DNA of 64,000 nt, taken from positions 17,158,922 to 17,222,921 of the forward strand of contig NC_079210.1 of assembly GCF_026745355.1 (NCBI RefSeq), given 5' to 3'. The position numbers and the translations under genes were made by a program. The notes under the pieces are model-generated. The model worked only from the letters and a program-made list of their open reading frames with translations. It was not told the origin of the DNA and searched no databases. Numbering within the stretch: position 1 is the stretch's first letter; every line of letters begins with the position of its first letter. Positions 22,482-33,375 of this stretch are shown in pieces. Source of the DNA: Beta vulgaris subsp. vulgaris. Taxonomy: Eukaryota; Streptophyta; Magnoliopsida; Caryophyllales; Amaranthaceae.

Positions 22482-23609
22482 TGTTGAGTTCCCTAGTTTG
22501 AGTATTGATTGATGACAAACCACATTGAACTTTTATATTGCATGCATGTTTCCGGTTGCATGTGCAGGCATTAAAAGAACAAGTTCAATGGATGAAAAGA
22601 GAAAGCTTATGAAGCCAAGTCTTGAAGAATTGCATGAAGATCAAGATCATTTTGTAATACTCTTAGATCTTAGATGTAATGTAAGTGGTATAAAGGTTTT
22701 GATGTACTAAAGGTTTGAAATTAGAGAGATGAGCTAGTTGTGGATGACCAAAAACCTCGGTTACTTGTTATACACAACTACAAGTAAAAGTTGGTTGTTT
22801 TGAACAGTCTGGGAACAGATCTGAACCAGTCCTCTAGGATTTACTTCATGCGTTTGTATTTTAGGAAAGTTTTTCTTTCGGTGCAAAATTACTTTTCGAA
22901 ATACACTGATGCATGGTTTGTTGTGCAACGAAGATTTCTTAAGTATAGCAAGTGTATTATGTGATATTATACTGAGTATATTTTCCTTGGAATAATTACC
23001 ATAATTCTAAGGAAAATATACTCTCATAATATCACTTATTATTCACGAGCCAAAGGCTTACTTAAGGAGTTCTGGCTAGTACACAAACCCCAAGCTTTTT
23101 CGCGCATATTTTCAAAATACTCTAAGCAAAAGCATTTCATCTCTTGAGCTATTAAATCTAAGCATAAACCCGAATACCATATAGATCTTAAACTACTCTC
23201 ATTCTAAGCGTGTAAGGCTGTTTGTTCTTGAGTGAAAACTTGTTGTAAGTGAGCAAATTGTGAGTTCAGTTTGCTGGGGAAGTTGATCGGGGATTCACTT
23301 CATTTGAACCATCATAGTTGGTGGTTGGGTCGAACTCCATAGGTGGGTGTTGGGGAATCATCTTGTGCATAGGTGCATAAGTGATTGAGTGTAATTCTTT
23401 TGTTTTCTGAGTTGATTAATAAAAGAGTGAGTGAGGGAGGACGTAGACTTATTAGAAGTCGAACCTCGTTAAATCCTTGTGTTGTTTATTATTGCTTTTA
23501 TTTCCGCTGCTGAGAACTGTTCCTTACTGTTCTTACAATTGATCGAAAATTTACAACATTCGGACGACACACAATTCACCCCCCCTCTTGAGTGTCACTT
23601 GCACTTTCA
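22482..23609 (+). repeat. 5' LTR of the outer copia element (1128 bp)
   Basis: It begins TGTTGAGTTCCCTAGTTTGA and ends GTGTCACTTGCACTTTCA. It matches the 3' LTR along its whole length with scattered substitutions and small indels. It contains a long hairpin at 22961-23035 and a C-run before its end (CACCCCCCCTCTTGAG), a feature seen in Sirevirus LTRs. Confidence 0.93.
22961..23035. repeat. Long imperfect hairpin in the copia LTR
   Basis: GTGATATTATACTGAGTATA at the left pairs with TATACTCTCATAATATCAC at the right, and TTTTCCTTGGAAT pairs with ATTCTAAGGAAAA. The stem is about 33 bp around an AATTACCATA loop. The same structure is kept in the 3' LTR at 50526-50599. Confidence 0.8.
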
Positions 23610-23627
23610 ATTATTATCAGAGCCTAA
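23610..23627 (+). other. Primer-binding site (tRNA-iMet type, degenerate)
   Basis: Directly after the 5' LTR comes TATTATCAGAGCC. It matches the usual copia PBS TGGTATCAGAGC in its last nine bases but has lost the initial GG. The inner copia keeps an intact TTGGTATCAGAGC. Confidence 0.6.
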
Positions 23628-23664
23628 CTTCTTGAAAGGGTAACACCTAGAGAAGGAAGACACA

Positions 23665-24539
23665 ATGACTACTCAAGAAATGACCAGTGGATCCGGAGGA
23701 TCAAGGTTGCCAAAGTTCAATGGAACCAACTATCCTTGGTGGAAAAATTGCATGAGAAATCTGATCATTGGCACAGACTATGAGTGCTGGATGATCATCA
23801 AGAATGGACCAAGGAAGGTGGCTAACAATTCAGATGGAACAGAGAAGAAGGAGAGTGAGTACACTACTAGATCTGAAGACTCGAGAAGAATGCAAAGGCC
23901 ATGTCACTACTTCAACAAGGTATTGCTGATAATGAGGTAAGCCGTATCTTAGCATGCTCTACTGCTAAGGAAATATGGGAAACCCTAGAATTAGCCTATG
24001 AAGGCACTAGTGAAGTCAGGAGATCTAAAGTTGATATGCTAATGTCTAAATATGAAACTTTTGATATGAACCGAGATGAAAATATAAGAGATATGTTTAC
24101 TCGTTTCATGACAATTATCAATGAACTTAAATCTCTTGGAAAGAACTTTACTAATGAAGATTTGGTGAGAAAGATCTTGAGAAGTTTGACAGGTAAATGG
24201 CTGCCCAAGGTGACTGCTATTCAGGAGGCTAAGGATCTAACGACCTTGTCCATAGAACAACTTATTGGGTCATTAATGACTCATGAGATGTTGGTGGATT
24301 CAAAGGAGGAAAGCACAACCAAAAGTCGTGGGTTAGCTTTGAAGGGTGAGGAGAATGATGAAGATCTCGATGAGATTGGATTCATGGCTAAGAGGTTTGA
24401 GAGGAGTCTCAGAACGCAGTTCAAGGGAAAGTCTTGGAAGAACAAGGGCAACTCGAAAAAGACCAGCTCCAGCACTGGTTGCTTCAAATGTGGAGAAGCT
24501 GGACACATGATCAAGGATTTCCAGCATGGAAGAAGATAA
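23665..24539 (+). pseudogene. gag: Outer copia gag (capsid/nucleocapsid), frameshifted
   Basis: Gag forms the particle that packages element RNA. The ATG at 23665 opens with RLPKFNGTNYPWWKNCM, the N-terminal motif of copia Gag. The frame shifts between about 23890 and 23940 and continues with MSLLQQGIADNEVSRILAC, AKEIWETLELAYEG and VRKILRSL (the UBN2-type capsid domain). A zinc knuckle near 24480 reads CFKCGEAGHMIKDF: the spacing is right, but the last Cys of CCHC is Phe. The frame ends soon after at 24539. There are thus at least two frame breaks, and the nucleocapsid finger is damaged. Confidence 0.85.
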
Positions 24540-25521
24540 AGGAGGACAGAGAGAGAAGAAAATGACTAAGAGGGCTATGCTAGCCGCCTGGGGTGATTCT
24601 GATTCAGGTGGTGAAAGCGAGGAAGATGAAGCCCTAATGTGTGTGACTGCACTGATTGGAGACATAGACCAGAAGCAGCAGTTTAGGAAAGAAAGGACAC
24701 ATGTGTCTCTCATGGCAGGAAGCAACTCTTCCGACGAAGAACAGGTAACTATTTCTGATATACAAGAACAAATGAGATATTGTGATAGAGATGAGTTACT
24801 AGGTTTTATTGATTCTGCTATTGAACAAAATGTTAAAGGTAACTTTGCTTATAAAGCTAACAAAAAGAAGTTGAGAAAGGTAATTCGAAACTTAGACCTA
24901 AGTGAAAGCCGTTCTACTGAACTTGAACTTATTTTGTACAGAACTGAAAGAAAAATTTTAGAGCTTGAAATAAGTTTGGATCAGAAGAATATTGAGCTTG
25001 AGATGCTAAGACCTCAATCAGATTTTTCAAAAACTGATTTTTATCAAAACAATGATAGAGGATTTAGTAAACTCAAGGAGGCTGAAGTTGAAGGTATAAA
25101 TTTCGAGTTACTCAAACAGAAAAGCTTTACTTTAGAACATTCTGATTTAATTTTGGCTCATAATTATCTGATTGATGATGTGGAAGAATTGTTCAATGAG
25201 TATGTGGATTTGAAAGCTTCTTTTGCTAGCACAAGTGGTCCTAGTGTTAATGTTGAAGACTTATGTTTGGAATATGAGGGTAAGATCTGTGATCTTCAAT
25301 CCGAAATATACGAACTAAGAAAAGGCAAGAACATTGCGACCACTCCTGAACCAGATCCAGAACTGGTTTCAAAACTTAAGGATGAGCTTCATAAGGCAAA
25401 GTTGGATCTTGCCATTGCTGCAGAATTTAATGAAGCTCAACTTAAGAAACTTGAAACCAAGGAACATGATTTGAGTGACTGCTCAGAGTACTTTAAACAT
25501 TATGACCTCACAACCTGGTAA
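24526..25521 (+). pseudogene. Gag C-terminal region of outer copia: acidic and coiled-coil segment
   Basis: This 331-residue frame follows the broken zinc knuckle. It begins EEDKGGQREKKMTKRAML and is acidic (DSDSGGESEEDEALM), followed by long heptad-rich stretches (SESRSTELELILYRTERKIL, KLKDELHKAKLDLAIAAEF) that predict coiled coil. An equivalent acidic and coiled-coil part lies in the inner copia (about 45518-46000). Extended Gag of this type is typical of Sirevirus-like elements. The open frame is longer than most others in this element. Confidence 0.7.
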
Positions 25522-26045
25522 TCCTCAGAGGTTTGGATTAGGGTATTCTAGAACCAGTTCCCAACAACCACCAAAGTTGGGAAGAGATGAGACTTGGATT
25601 TCTGAATTCAAGAGAGGTAAGTACGTGTTTGCAAAGGACATGCACGTATGTACCTACTGTGGTAAGAATGGTCATGTTATTAATACTTGTTGGACTAAGC
25701 AAAAACATGATAAAAGAAACCAGTCTCATGTTCACAATGCCCATTATCAGAAGGGTCACACACACAATTGGTCGAACAATGGAAAACATGATTTGGGTTA
25801 GAAAGGACAGAGTCAAACCAGTTCCCAAGGACAAGGAACCCAAGAAAATCTGGGCTCCTAAAACTAAACCTTGATTTGTTGTCAGGTTAGAGTGAGAGCA
25901 AACCATACTGGTATTTGGACAGTGGTTGCTCAGACACATGTCAGGAGATAAAAGTCAATTTCTCTCACTCGTAGCCTATGAAGGAGGAAGTGTCACCTTT
26001 GGAGACAATAGCAAAGGTTTGATTAAAGGTATAGGTAAAGTTGGC
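25522..26045 (+). pseudogene. Outer copia: second zinc knuckle and protease
   Basis: A second, intact CCHC knuckle (CTYCGKNGHVINTC, near 25648-25690) lies in the frame ending at 25801. After IWAPKTKP the protease follows near 25910: WYLDSGCS carries the catalytic Asp of D-S-G. A one-base frame break comes right behind it, then HMSGDKSQFL and GGSVTFGDNSKG in another frame. The protease would cleave the Gag-Pol polyprotein. It is inactivated here by the frameshift. Confidence 0.75.
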
Positions 26046-27309
26046 AAAACAAATTCTCAAGCATTAATGATGTTTACTTTGTAGAAGGTTTGAAACATAA
26101 CCTCTTGAGCATTTCTCAACTATGTGACTAAGGAAACCATGTTGAATTTGAAACTAGCCTTTGTCATATAGTCAACACTGAAACAGGGGAACTGGTCTGC
26201 AAGGGATTTCGACATAACAATGTTTACATAACATTTTTAAGTCAGATTCCAAAGACCAGTGCCACTTGTCTTAGTGTTATAAAGGATGATCATTGGTTGT
26301 GGCATAAGAGACTTGGACATGTAAGTTTTTCTTTGCTCAATAAACTGAGATCTCAAGACTTGGTGACAGGTTTACCTAACATCAAGTTTGCTGCAGATCA
26401 TATTTGTCATGAATGTGCTAAATGTAAACATGTCAAGTCCTCTTTTCAGCCAAAGAAGTTTGTAAGCACAACTAGACCTTTCGAACTTGTACACATGGAC
26501 TTGTGTGGGCCCATGCGTTGCAAAGTCGAAATGGTCATAGTTATGTGTTTGTGTTAGTTGATGATTATTCTCGTTTCACTTGGACAATCTTTTTGAAGTT
26601 TAAAAATGAAACTTTTGAAGAATTTGAAATTGGTAAAACAGTCCAAAACAAGATTAGTCATCAACTGGTCTCTATCCGGTCTGATCATGGTTCTGAATTT
26701 GACAATGTCAGCTTTAACCTACTGTAATGATCATGGTGTATCTCACAATTTTCAGCTCCTAGAACTCCACAAAAAATGGAGTGGTTGAAAGGAAAAATCG
26801 CACTCTAGAAGAAATGGCAAGAACAATGCTTCTAGAGAGTGGTCTTCCTTGAAACTTCTGGGTTGAGGCTGTTAGTACTGCGTGTTATAATTTGAATAGG
26901 GTAATGTTGAGACCTTTACTGAAGAAAACACCTTATGAGCTCCTTAGGGGAAGAAAACCAAACATTGTCATTTACGTTTTTTGGGTGCAAATGTTTTGTA
27001 CACAACAATGGTAAATCAAGTTTGGACAAGTTTGATCCTAGGAGTGATGAGGCTGTTTTCGTTGGATACTCTTCACACAGCAAGGCATACAAAGTTTTCA
27101 ATAAAAGAACCTTGTGTGTTGAAGAAAGTATCCATGTCTTGTTTGATGAGACTAACATGTTCAGCAAGCATGTGCAGGTTGAAGATGCTGATGAGTTCGA
27201 AATTGGTATGCTGAACTTTACAGGAGCTAAGGATGAGAAGGTGCTGAACCAGGCTCACCACACAACTCTCATAGAGAGGAAGAGTCTGGTCCAGCACAGA
27301 ATCAGGTAG
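26046..27309 (+). pseudogene. Outer copia integrase (GAG-pre-integrase zinc domain plus catalytic core), frameshifted
   Basis: WHKRLGHVSFSLLNKL (26298) and CHECAKCKHVKSSF form the HHCC zinc domain. The rve core follows: HMDLCGPM with the first catalytic Asp (about 26490), VLVDDYSRFTW, IRSDHGSEF with the second Asp (about 26680), and NGVVERKNRTLEEMARTMLL with the Glu (about 26775-26830), where the frame shifts again. The C-terminal part (FFGCKCFVHNNG, DEAVFVGYSSHSKAYKVFNK, ESIHVLFDE) runs to 27309. At least three frame breaks make it a pseudogene, though all catalytic positions can be recognised. Confidence 0.82.
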
Positions 27310-28134
27310 CTCAAGAGGTAAGGGAAGGAGATAGTGACTCAGATGCTCATCCACATGAAGATGATGCAATGAGACCACTATGGAAACTGGTTCACCTGCT
27401 CAAAACAACAATGAGACAGGGGGAACCAGTACAGGAACAGGTTCAACATTAGAAGGCACAAATGCAAACTTTGATATGAACAAATCTTTTAAGTACAAGT
27501 CCTCTCACCCCACTGATCTAATCATTAGTGACATTAACAAGGGGTGCAGACAAGGAACTCTACTTTGCAAAACTTTTGTGCATTCTATTCCTTCTTATCA
27601 AATGTTGAACCTACTGACTATAAGGTTGCTTTAACGGATCCAGATTGGGTTCTAGCCATGCAAGATGAACTCAATCAGTTTGAGAGAAATCAAGTATGGC
27701 ATCTTGAACCCAGGACGGAGAACATGTCTGTTATTGGAACTAAATGGGTGTTCAGGAACAAATTGGACGATTCAGGAATTATAGTCAGAAACAAAGCTAG
27801 GCTAGTGGTTCAAGGGTTTAATCAACAAGAAGGAATTGATTATGATGAAACCTTTGCTCCAGTAGCCAGGCTTGAAGCTATCAGGATATTAATTGCATTT
27901 CTGCTCAAATGAACTTTAAACTCTTTCAAATGGACGTTAAGACACCTTTCTTAATGGTTATTTGAAAGAAGATGTTTATGTAAAGCAACCCCTGGCTTTT
28001 GAGGATAGTGACTTGCCAAATCATGTTTTTAAACTCGACAATGCTCTTTATGGTCTCAAACAAGCTCCTAGAGCATGGTATGAGACACTTTCCATTTTTC
28101 TTTTAGAAAATGGCTATAATAGAGGATCGGTTGA
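27310..28134 (+). pseudogene. Outer copia reverse transcriptase, 5' part (cut by Athila)
   Basis: After a variable linker, [51 protein letters not shown] and [13 protein letters not shown] (27640-27911) are classic copia RT motifs. A frame break follows, then [16 protein letters not shown] and [15 protein letters not shown] (27965-28090). The sequence is cut at 28134, where the Athila element and its TSD GTTGA begin. The rest of RT resumes at 40217. Confidence 0.88.
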
Positions 28135-29044
28135 TGGTAGGCGTGTCGCGCACCTAACAAAAGTAATTTCCTAACTAACCTCCTAACCATGTAGCAGGGT
28201 AAGTCAGGGTCGAATCCACAGGGACAAACAGTATCAAACACTAGGTATCTTGACTCAATCTAACTAAACAAGTGACAAACTGATGAAAAGGATGTTGAAC
28301 TAAGACTAAAGCTAAACTATGACAATTACTAGAAACACACAAGGTATAATCAATTAATTAAAACATCTAGAATTAAGCATCACCACTAGCATGACCAATA
28401 CATGAATAATTTTCATCCCAATAAACATAATCAACGATTCAAGAGGAGTAATGCACCCTATAACTACCAAAGACCTCTCCCGAGTACCAATGGCTACTCT
28501 AAGCAAGCAATCAAGCCTACTCCCGTGGAATCATGCAAGAAAGAGACATTAAGCAAAGCATCACAATTAAATTCCTAGTAATCCTATCTACTTATTCCCA
28601 TAGAGATATTCATACCATTGATTGAATCAACAAAACCATCTAGATTCAATTCCCATTGAAAACAAGATATATGGAGTCAAATCAAAATCATCTATCCCTA
28701 GTATGATAATGAGCATAAGAACAATTCAATCAAACAAGAACAATTGATCACATAAACTTGGGATTAATGGACGAATTCATGTATTAATCATTGCTAGGGT
28801 TTAACTTAACCCTAGATTAATAGACTACTCACACATAATTGAATTAACAAAACAAATAATAAACAAATTAAAAGACATACTAATAATGAAGGAAAGGAAG
28901 AGATTAAGAAAACTTAGTCTTTACTTGAAGAAATCAAAGCGTAGTAATCAATGTTCAACAATGGAGTCTTCTCAAAAGCTCTCTAAAAAGTAGTAAAATG
29001 TATTCTCTAATAAAAAGCGTAGTTTTTAACTCTAAGAAAATAAG

Positions 29045-29052
29045 TATTTATA
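29045..29052 (-). promoter_or_regulatory. TATA box in the Athila 3' LTR
   Basis: The minus strand reads CATATAAATACTTA, a good TATA box, placed downstream (in element sense) of the GC-rich repeats. The identical arrangement is in the 5' LTR. Confidence 0.6.
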
Positions 29053-29101
29053 TGTCTTGTAAAAGTGGCGCAACACGCGCTCAAAACAACCCATAAATCG
29101 T

Positions 29102-29427
29102 TCCGCCCGACCGACTCGGGCGGATTCCGCCTGACCGGGCGGTCGTCAGGTGTTCCTTTTCCTTCGTTATGCCTGATTGGGCGCCTTTCAACAACTCTTC
29201 ATTCGCCTCGCCCGACCGACCCGGGCGGATTTCGCCCGGTCGGGCCCGCAAGTGCAGCTGGCTTGGCTCCTAATCTCGAAATATGCTAAGTAAAATTCAC
29301 CCGACCCACCGGGGAGGATTTCGCCCGGTCGGGCGCGGGAGCAAATTTCTCCTGAACCTTCGCTTCTGAATTCTGGCTAAGGAAAACTCGCCCGACCCAC
29401 CGGGGCAGATGTCGCCCGGTCGGGCGG
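29102..29427. repeat. GC-rich palindromic repeats in the Athila 3' LTR
   Basis: Four imperfect copies of a CCCGACC / CGGGGCGGATTTCGCCCGG / TCGGGCG module start at about 29102, 29208, 29298 and 29388, spaced about 90-106 bp. Each can fold into a GC-rich stem (CGCCCGACC with GGTCGGGCG). They stand out from AT-rich surroundings. Confidence 0.85.
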
Positions 29428-29651
29428 TTACCAAGTTTTTCGGCTCTCAACGCGTCATGACTTCCCGTCTCTTGCAGTGGTATCAAAGGGTAATAGATGC
29501 ACCAAAATATGCTTGTCCTACAATAATCAGTCTGAAAAGACAAACACACTACAAGACACACATTAGTACTAAAAAGGGCTCCGAAGAGCGCAATTAATAC
29601 CAATAATTCATGGGGAACAGGGGTAAAATTCTATATAAAATAGACACATCA

Positions 29652-31270
29652 AACTCCCCCAAGCTAGACTTTTGCTTGTCCCTAAGCAAAACCTGTCTGA
29701 AAATCAACAGTTCAAGGCATCAATAGTGGTTTCACCCCATCATAAAATTCTTGAAATGACAATAGATCGAATCCAAACACACCACAAATCATAATCGGTA
29801 AGGTTCGACAAAAAATACCGATCAGGGATAAGAAATAAGAGAGGCCACTAAATATCTCTGCAAATCAATGAGAAGGATCTCACAAGGGACTCCCACTCAT
29901 TTGTAAAGCACTCTCCAAGCAGTTAAAATGACTGCTTCTTTCCATCCCCAGTACCCGTCCCTACTCTCACTCGTGTGTTTAAGGGTGATATATGGCGCTC
30001 AATTGCTCCACTTCACCAAGTTAGTCCATAGGCTTGTATCATCTCTCCACATCAGGTAGATTATACAGCAAACAAATCATATGACTCAATTAAGGTTGTA
30101 ATGGGGCTTAAGGTGGTAGGTGTGGCAAATATTTGGGAATGTGGTGCTTAAGGTAGTAAGTATTACTACAACTTTTGAACGAAACATCCCACACGATACA
30201 TAAATTGCAACACAACTATAACCCATTTTTCTTTCATCTCATCTCCTTCATCTTTTCACATAACTCAAGTAATGACTTCCAAGATGACATAATTCACAAT
30301 GAGATCTCTTTCTCTTAGATTTTTTTTTTTCAATTTGATTCTCATATTTTGTTCTTGGAAACCTTTCTTGTCTTGTTTTTAGGAGTTCTTCTACTTTAGC
30401 TACTAGCTAATGAGGATAGAGAAGAATTTCTTTTGCACATGTAATCAATCATATTTGTTCTCTTTCTTGCAATCTTTTCATTCATACCAACAACCAATTT
30501 CATAATCCACAAGTTAAGTCAACCAAAAATTCCTACATACTTCACTACCAATGGTAAAGAGACGTACTTTTGGGGAAATAAGGAGCTCATAATGTGGTTG
30601 TCAAAAGAAACAGGCTCAGCTCAGAGTGGTTAATTAGGGGAAATGAATGCAGGGAAGGTTATTTGGTCTTTTGGTGCAAATTCCTACGTGAGTCATAATC
30701 ATTTTTGTTCAGACATTGTATAACTAATGCATCAATGGAGAGAAAACACAAGTTCTAGCATCCCTCATGAAGTGGGCATACACACAAGAAAAGCATGACG
30801 TTAAGGCACAGAAGCTCACAGTTAAGCCTAAACATGCTTGCAGGACATATAGAGTGCCACAATCTTGATTCTTATCATAGATCTAAGTACAGTTATGCCA
30901 TGCCTTGGTGATCAATCATTGTTTCGTGTCCATCAACAATCCAAAGTCAAAACAGCATTATGATAGCATGGGGCACAGGGAAACAACTATTCAACCTTGA
31001 CTTTGTTTTTGTTTTTTTTTTTTCAATAGGCTTCACACATCACACAAACACTGAAAACAAAAACAAACCAAAAGAAAAAGAAAGAAAAAGAAAGACAGGA
31101 AAAACACACCAAACACACAAACACACAAAGAAAATCTATTGTAAACTAGACTACGAAAGCTGTAAACTATCTAAGAAGTGATAGAAGATACCATATACAG
31201 TGGAAATCCTCCCCCAAGCTGAACTTGGCAATGTCCGCATTGCACAAGGAGAAGGAAAGGAACACGGCCC
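29652..31270 (-). other. Athila 3' spacer with polypurine tract
   Basis: This is about 1.6 kb without a gene between the env-like ORF and the 3' LTR. The polypurine tract AGCTTGGGGGAGTT (minus strand, 29652-29665) sits directly at the LTR and primes plus-strand synthesis. The word AGCTTGGGGGAG also occurs at 31209-31220, right after the env-like ORF. The rest is AT-rich with poly-T and CACACAAA runs (31010-31130). Confidence 0.7.
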
Positions 31271-32726
31271 TCAGTCGGCCATAGAATCATGAGCACCAAT
31301 CAGCGGTCTCATCAGGCATCCTGAGTACCGGTGCCTCGCCACTCCCTCCAGCACCGCCATAGGCGGGGTTCCATGTATTACCAACTGGGTGGGGACCAGC
31401 CGGAGCGATCGTACCAAGCCTGAATAATCATCATAGATAGGAAACATAGCAAGGCACTGGTCATCGTAGATGGTGTCTATGCGGCGCTCTAGGCACTCAA
31501 GAGCTTGAGTGTTGGCAGTCATATTCAGTTCCATACGCTGTAGAACACTCATCAACCCCTCAAAGTCAGCAGTAGGGGGAGGGGGTTGGGTAGAGGAGGA
31601 GGGCATGGAAGAAGAGGGGGAAGGAAGGGGGCAGGCTCTCTCCTACGGTATACATGTGGAGGCTCAGGAACGGGACCAGTCTCAGGTGGGGTGCCGCATC
31701 TCCAACAGGAAGGAGATAGGTAGGTGGAGCGACATTCCCTTAATGGGCATCCTCTATAAGCGGCTGGGCTAAGGTGGGGTTGGGGAGGAGTATAGATTGT
31801 CGAGTGGTAATCATCCACCTATAATGCCGACCATTCGGGACAATGTACCGGGCGCATAGGAAGTGGTCAAGGTCAAGGTAAGAAGGCCCCGGAACAACAT
31901 TGGCACGGTTCTCAACATAGCCAAAATGACACGCTATACGGGTGATTAAACCCCCAATAACAATAGGGATAGAGGAGCGGGCACTGCCGTCCTCCTCAAA
32001 GGTGGGGTAAGTCGTAGAAATTTTATGCAAATGATGCATAAAGGCATACGCGAGGTCAAACTGCGTGGGCATGGTGGCTAGCCATAAATAAGTCGCAAGA
32101 GCGCTAAGTTCCTCAGTCCGAGAGGTGTTCGGTTCCCACCTCCCAAAAATAGTACTGCCCAAAAATTTTAACAGGAATCGAATGCTAGGATGATGGACCG
32201 ACTTGATCTGTAAATGTTGACAGTTGGGTGGTCTAACACCCGTTAAACCTTCCCAAAGGAGGCCTAAGGAGTAGGTTTCGGGTTTCTTCCTCTCCCCCCT
32301 AACAGTCATACCAAAAATCTGAGTGAATTGGCGAACAGTTAATCTCCTATCGACATTGGCAATTCTAAAATACATGACATGGTCGAATTGAGAATGTTTT
32401 CGAATGGATAATGAACTCAGAAATTCTAGTGTAATGTCAGCATAAGTACCATGGTATATGGTTAAAAATTGCTCTATTCCCATCCCAGTGAACAAGTTGT
32501 GGGTAATTTCAGTGATACCCAAAGCATGCAAAAGGTCCCTACTAGCAAATCGAGTTGGTGCAACCAAACGATGTTTTAGTTTCTGGAATCGTACCTTTTG
32601 TTCCTCATCTTTGAAAATTATGTGAGGAAAGGAAGGATCTACCTCAATTTCAGGAGGTTGAGCCGCCATTGAAGAAGGTGATAACTTGCAAAAACAGAGC
32701 AATGGTGGAAAAGGTGAGAATTTCAC
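31271..32726 (-). pseudogene. Athila env-position protein (ATHILA ORF1 family), frameshifted C-terminus
   Basis: The frame 32726-31740 encodes about 328 residues. The more likely start is the second Met at 32669 (MAAQPPEIEVDP). It carries ATHILA ORF1 family features: FASRDLLHALGI, FLTIYHGTYADITLEFL, VDRRLTVRQFTQIFG, LRFLLKFLG-like strands and PGPSYLDLDHFLCAR. The C-terminal part continues in other frames: a Pro-rich tract and, at 31606-31271, a helical part (MSVLQRMELNMTANTQALEC). The family sits in the env position of Athila elements, but no transmembrane segment or signal peptide is evident here, so an envelope role is not supported by the sequence. At least two frame breaks occur near 31745 and 31600. 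Confidence 0.8.
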
Positions 32727-33102
32727 AAAAAATTTAAGAAAATCATCTCAAAGAGCACCATGGAGTGCAGAAACGCAATTTTCAAGGTTAATCTAACAAG
32801 AATTTCCAGAAAAATCAATCCTTTACTTAAGAAAACCCAAAAAGGAGGAGTGAGAAGAAGAAGGAAGAGGAGAGATAGTGAGAGGGGAAATTTTGTAAGT
32901 AAGATGGGGAAATTGGTGAGGATGAGTGAAAGATTAGAAATTATGGAGAAATTTGAGAGTGTAGATGGTGAGGAAAGAGAGAATTGGGGTTAGGGTTTTG
33001 AGAGAGAGAGAAAGTGAGAGGAAGAAGATGAAGTTGGATGGAGGCTTGAAAGAGAGTGAAAGAATAAGAAAAAAATCGTGGGTTCAATTGCGTCAAACTG
33101 CG

Positions 33103-33226
33103 TCTCGCCCGACCGGGCGGATTTCGCACGACCGCCCGGGCGGAAATTCTTCCTTAGCTTTTTTCCGAATTTTCTGAAGTTCTCCTTTGGATGTGTGCTT
33201 GCCCGCCCGTCCCACCTGGGCGGTGC
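33103..33226. repeat. GC-rich palindromes upstream of the Athila env-position ORF
   Basis: CGCCCGACCGGGCGGATTTC (33106) with ACCGCCCGGGCGG (33130), and GCCCGCCCGTCCCACCTGGG (33201) repeat the LTR module within the 650-bp interval between the integrase stop (33376) and the env-like start (32669/32726). Confidence 0.75.
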
Positions 33227-33375
33227 CCAGTGAGCGTGAGTCTTCAATTTGGTCGAAAGTTTTAGGCCCTTTTTCCCATGTTCCTGCAGTAGTGTCCTTT
33301 TTCTGTTGGTTGGAAACTGGGTTGCCTCCCAATAAGCGCTACTTTTTAAGGTCATTAGCTCGACCTCCTCAAGTA

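Larger units (their letters stand above)
28135..29651 (-). repeat. Athila 3' LTR (1517 bp)
   Basis: It is the partner of 38738-40211 with small indels and substitutions. It contains four GC-rich palindromic units (29102-29427) and a TATA box in minus orientation at 29045-29052. By gypsy biology it receives the polyadenylation signals of the element. Confidence 0.93.

Noticed and set aside
22525..22710. Small ORF in the copia LTR
   Set aside because: It is inside the LTR, and the corresponding frame in the 3' LTR is interrupted by a stop (TAG near 50195). No domain.
31740..32726. Host gene in the middle of the nest
   Set aside because: It lies inside Athila LTRs, on the same strand as pol and in env position, and fits the ATHILA ORF1 family.
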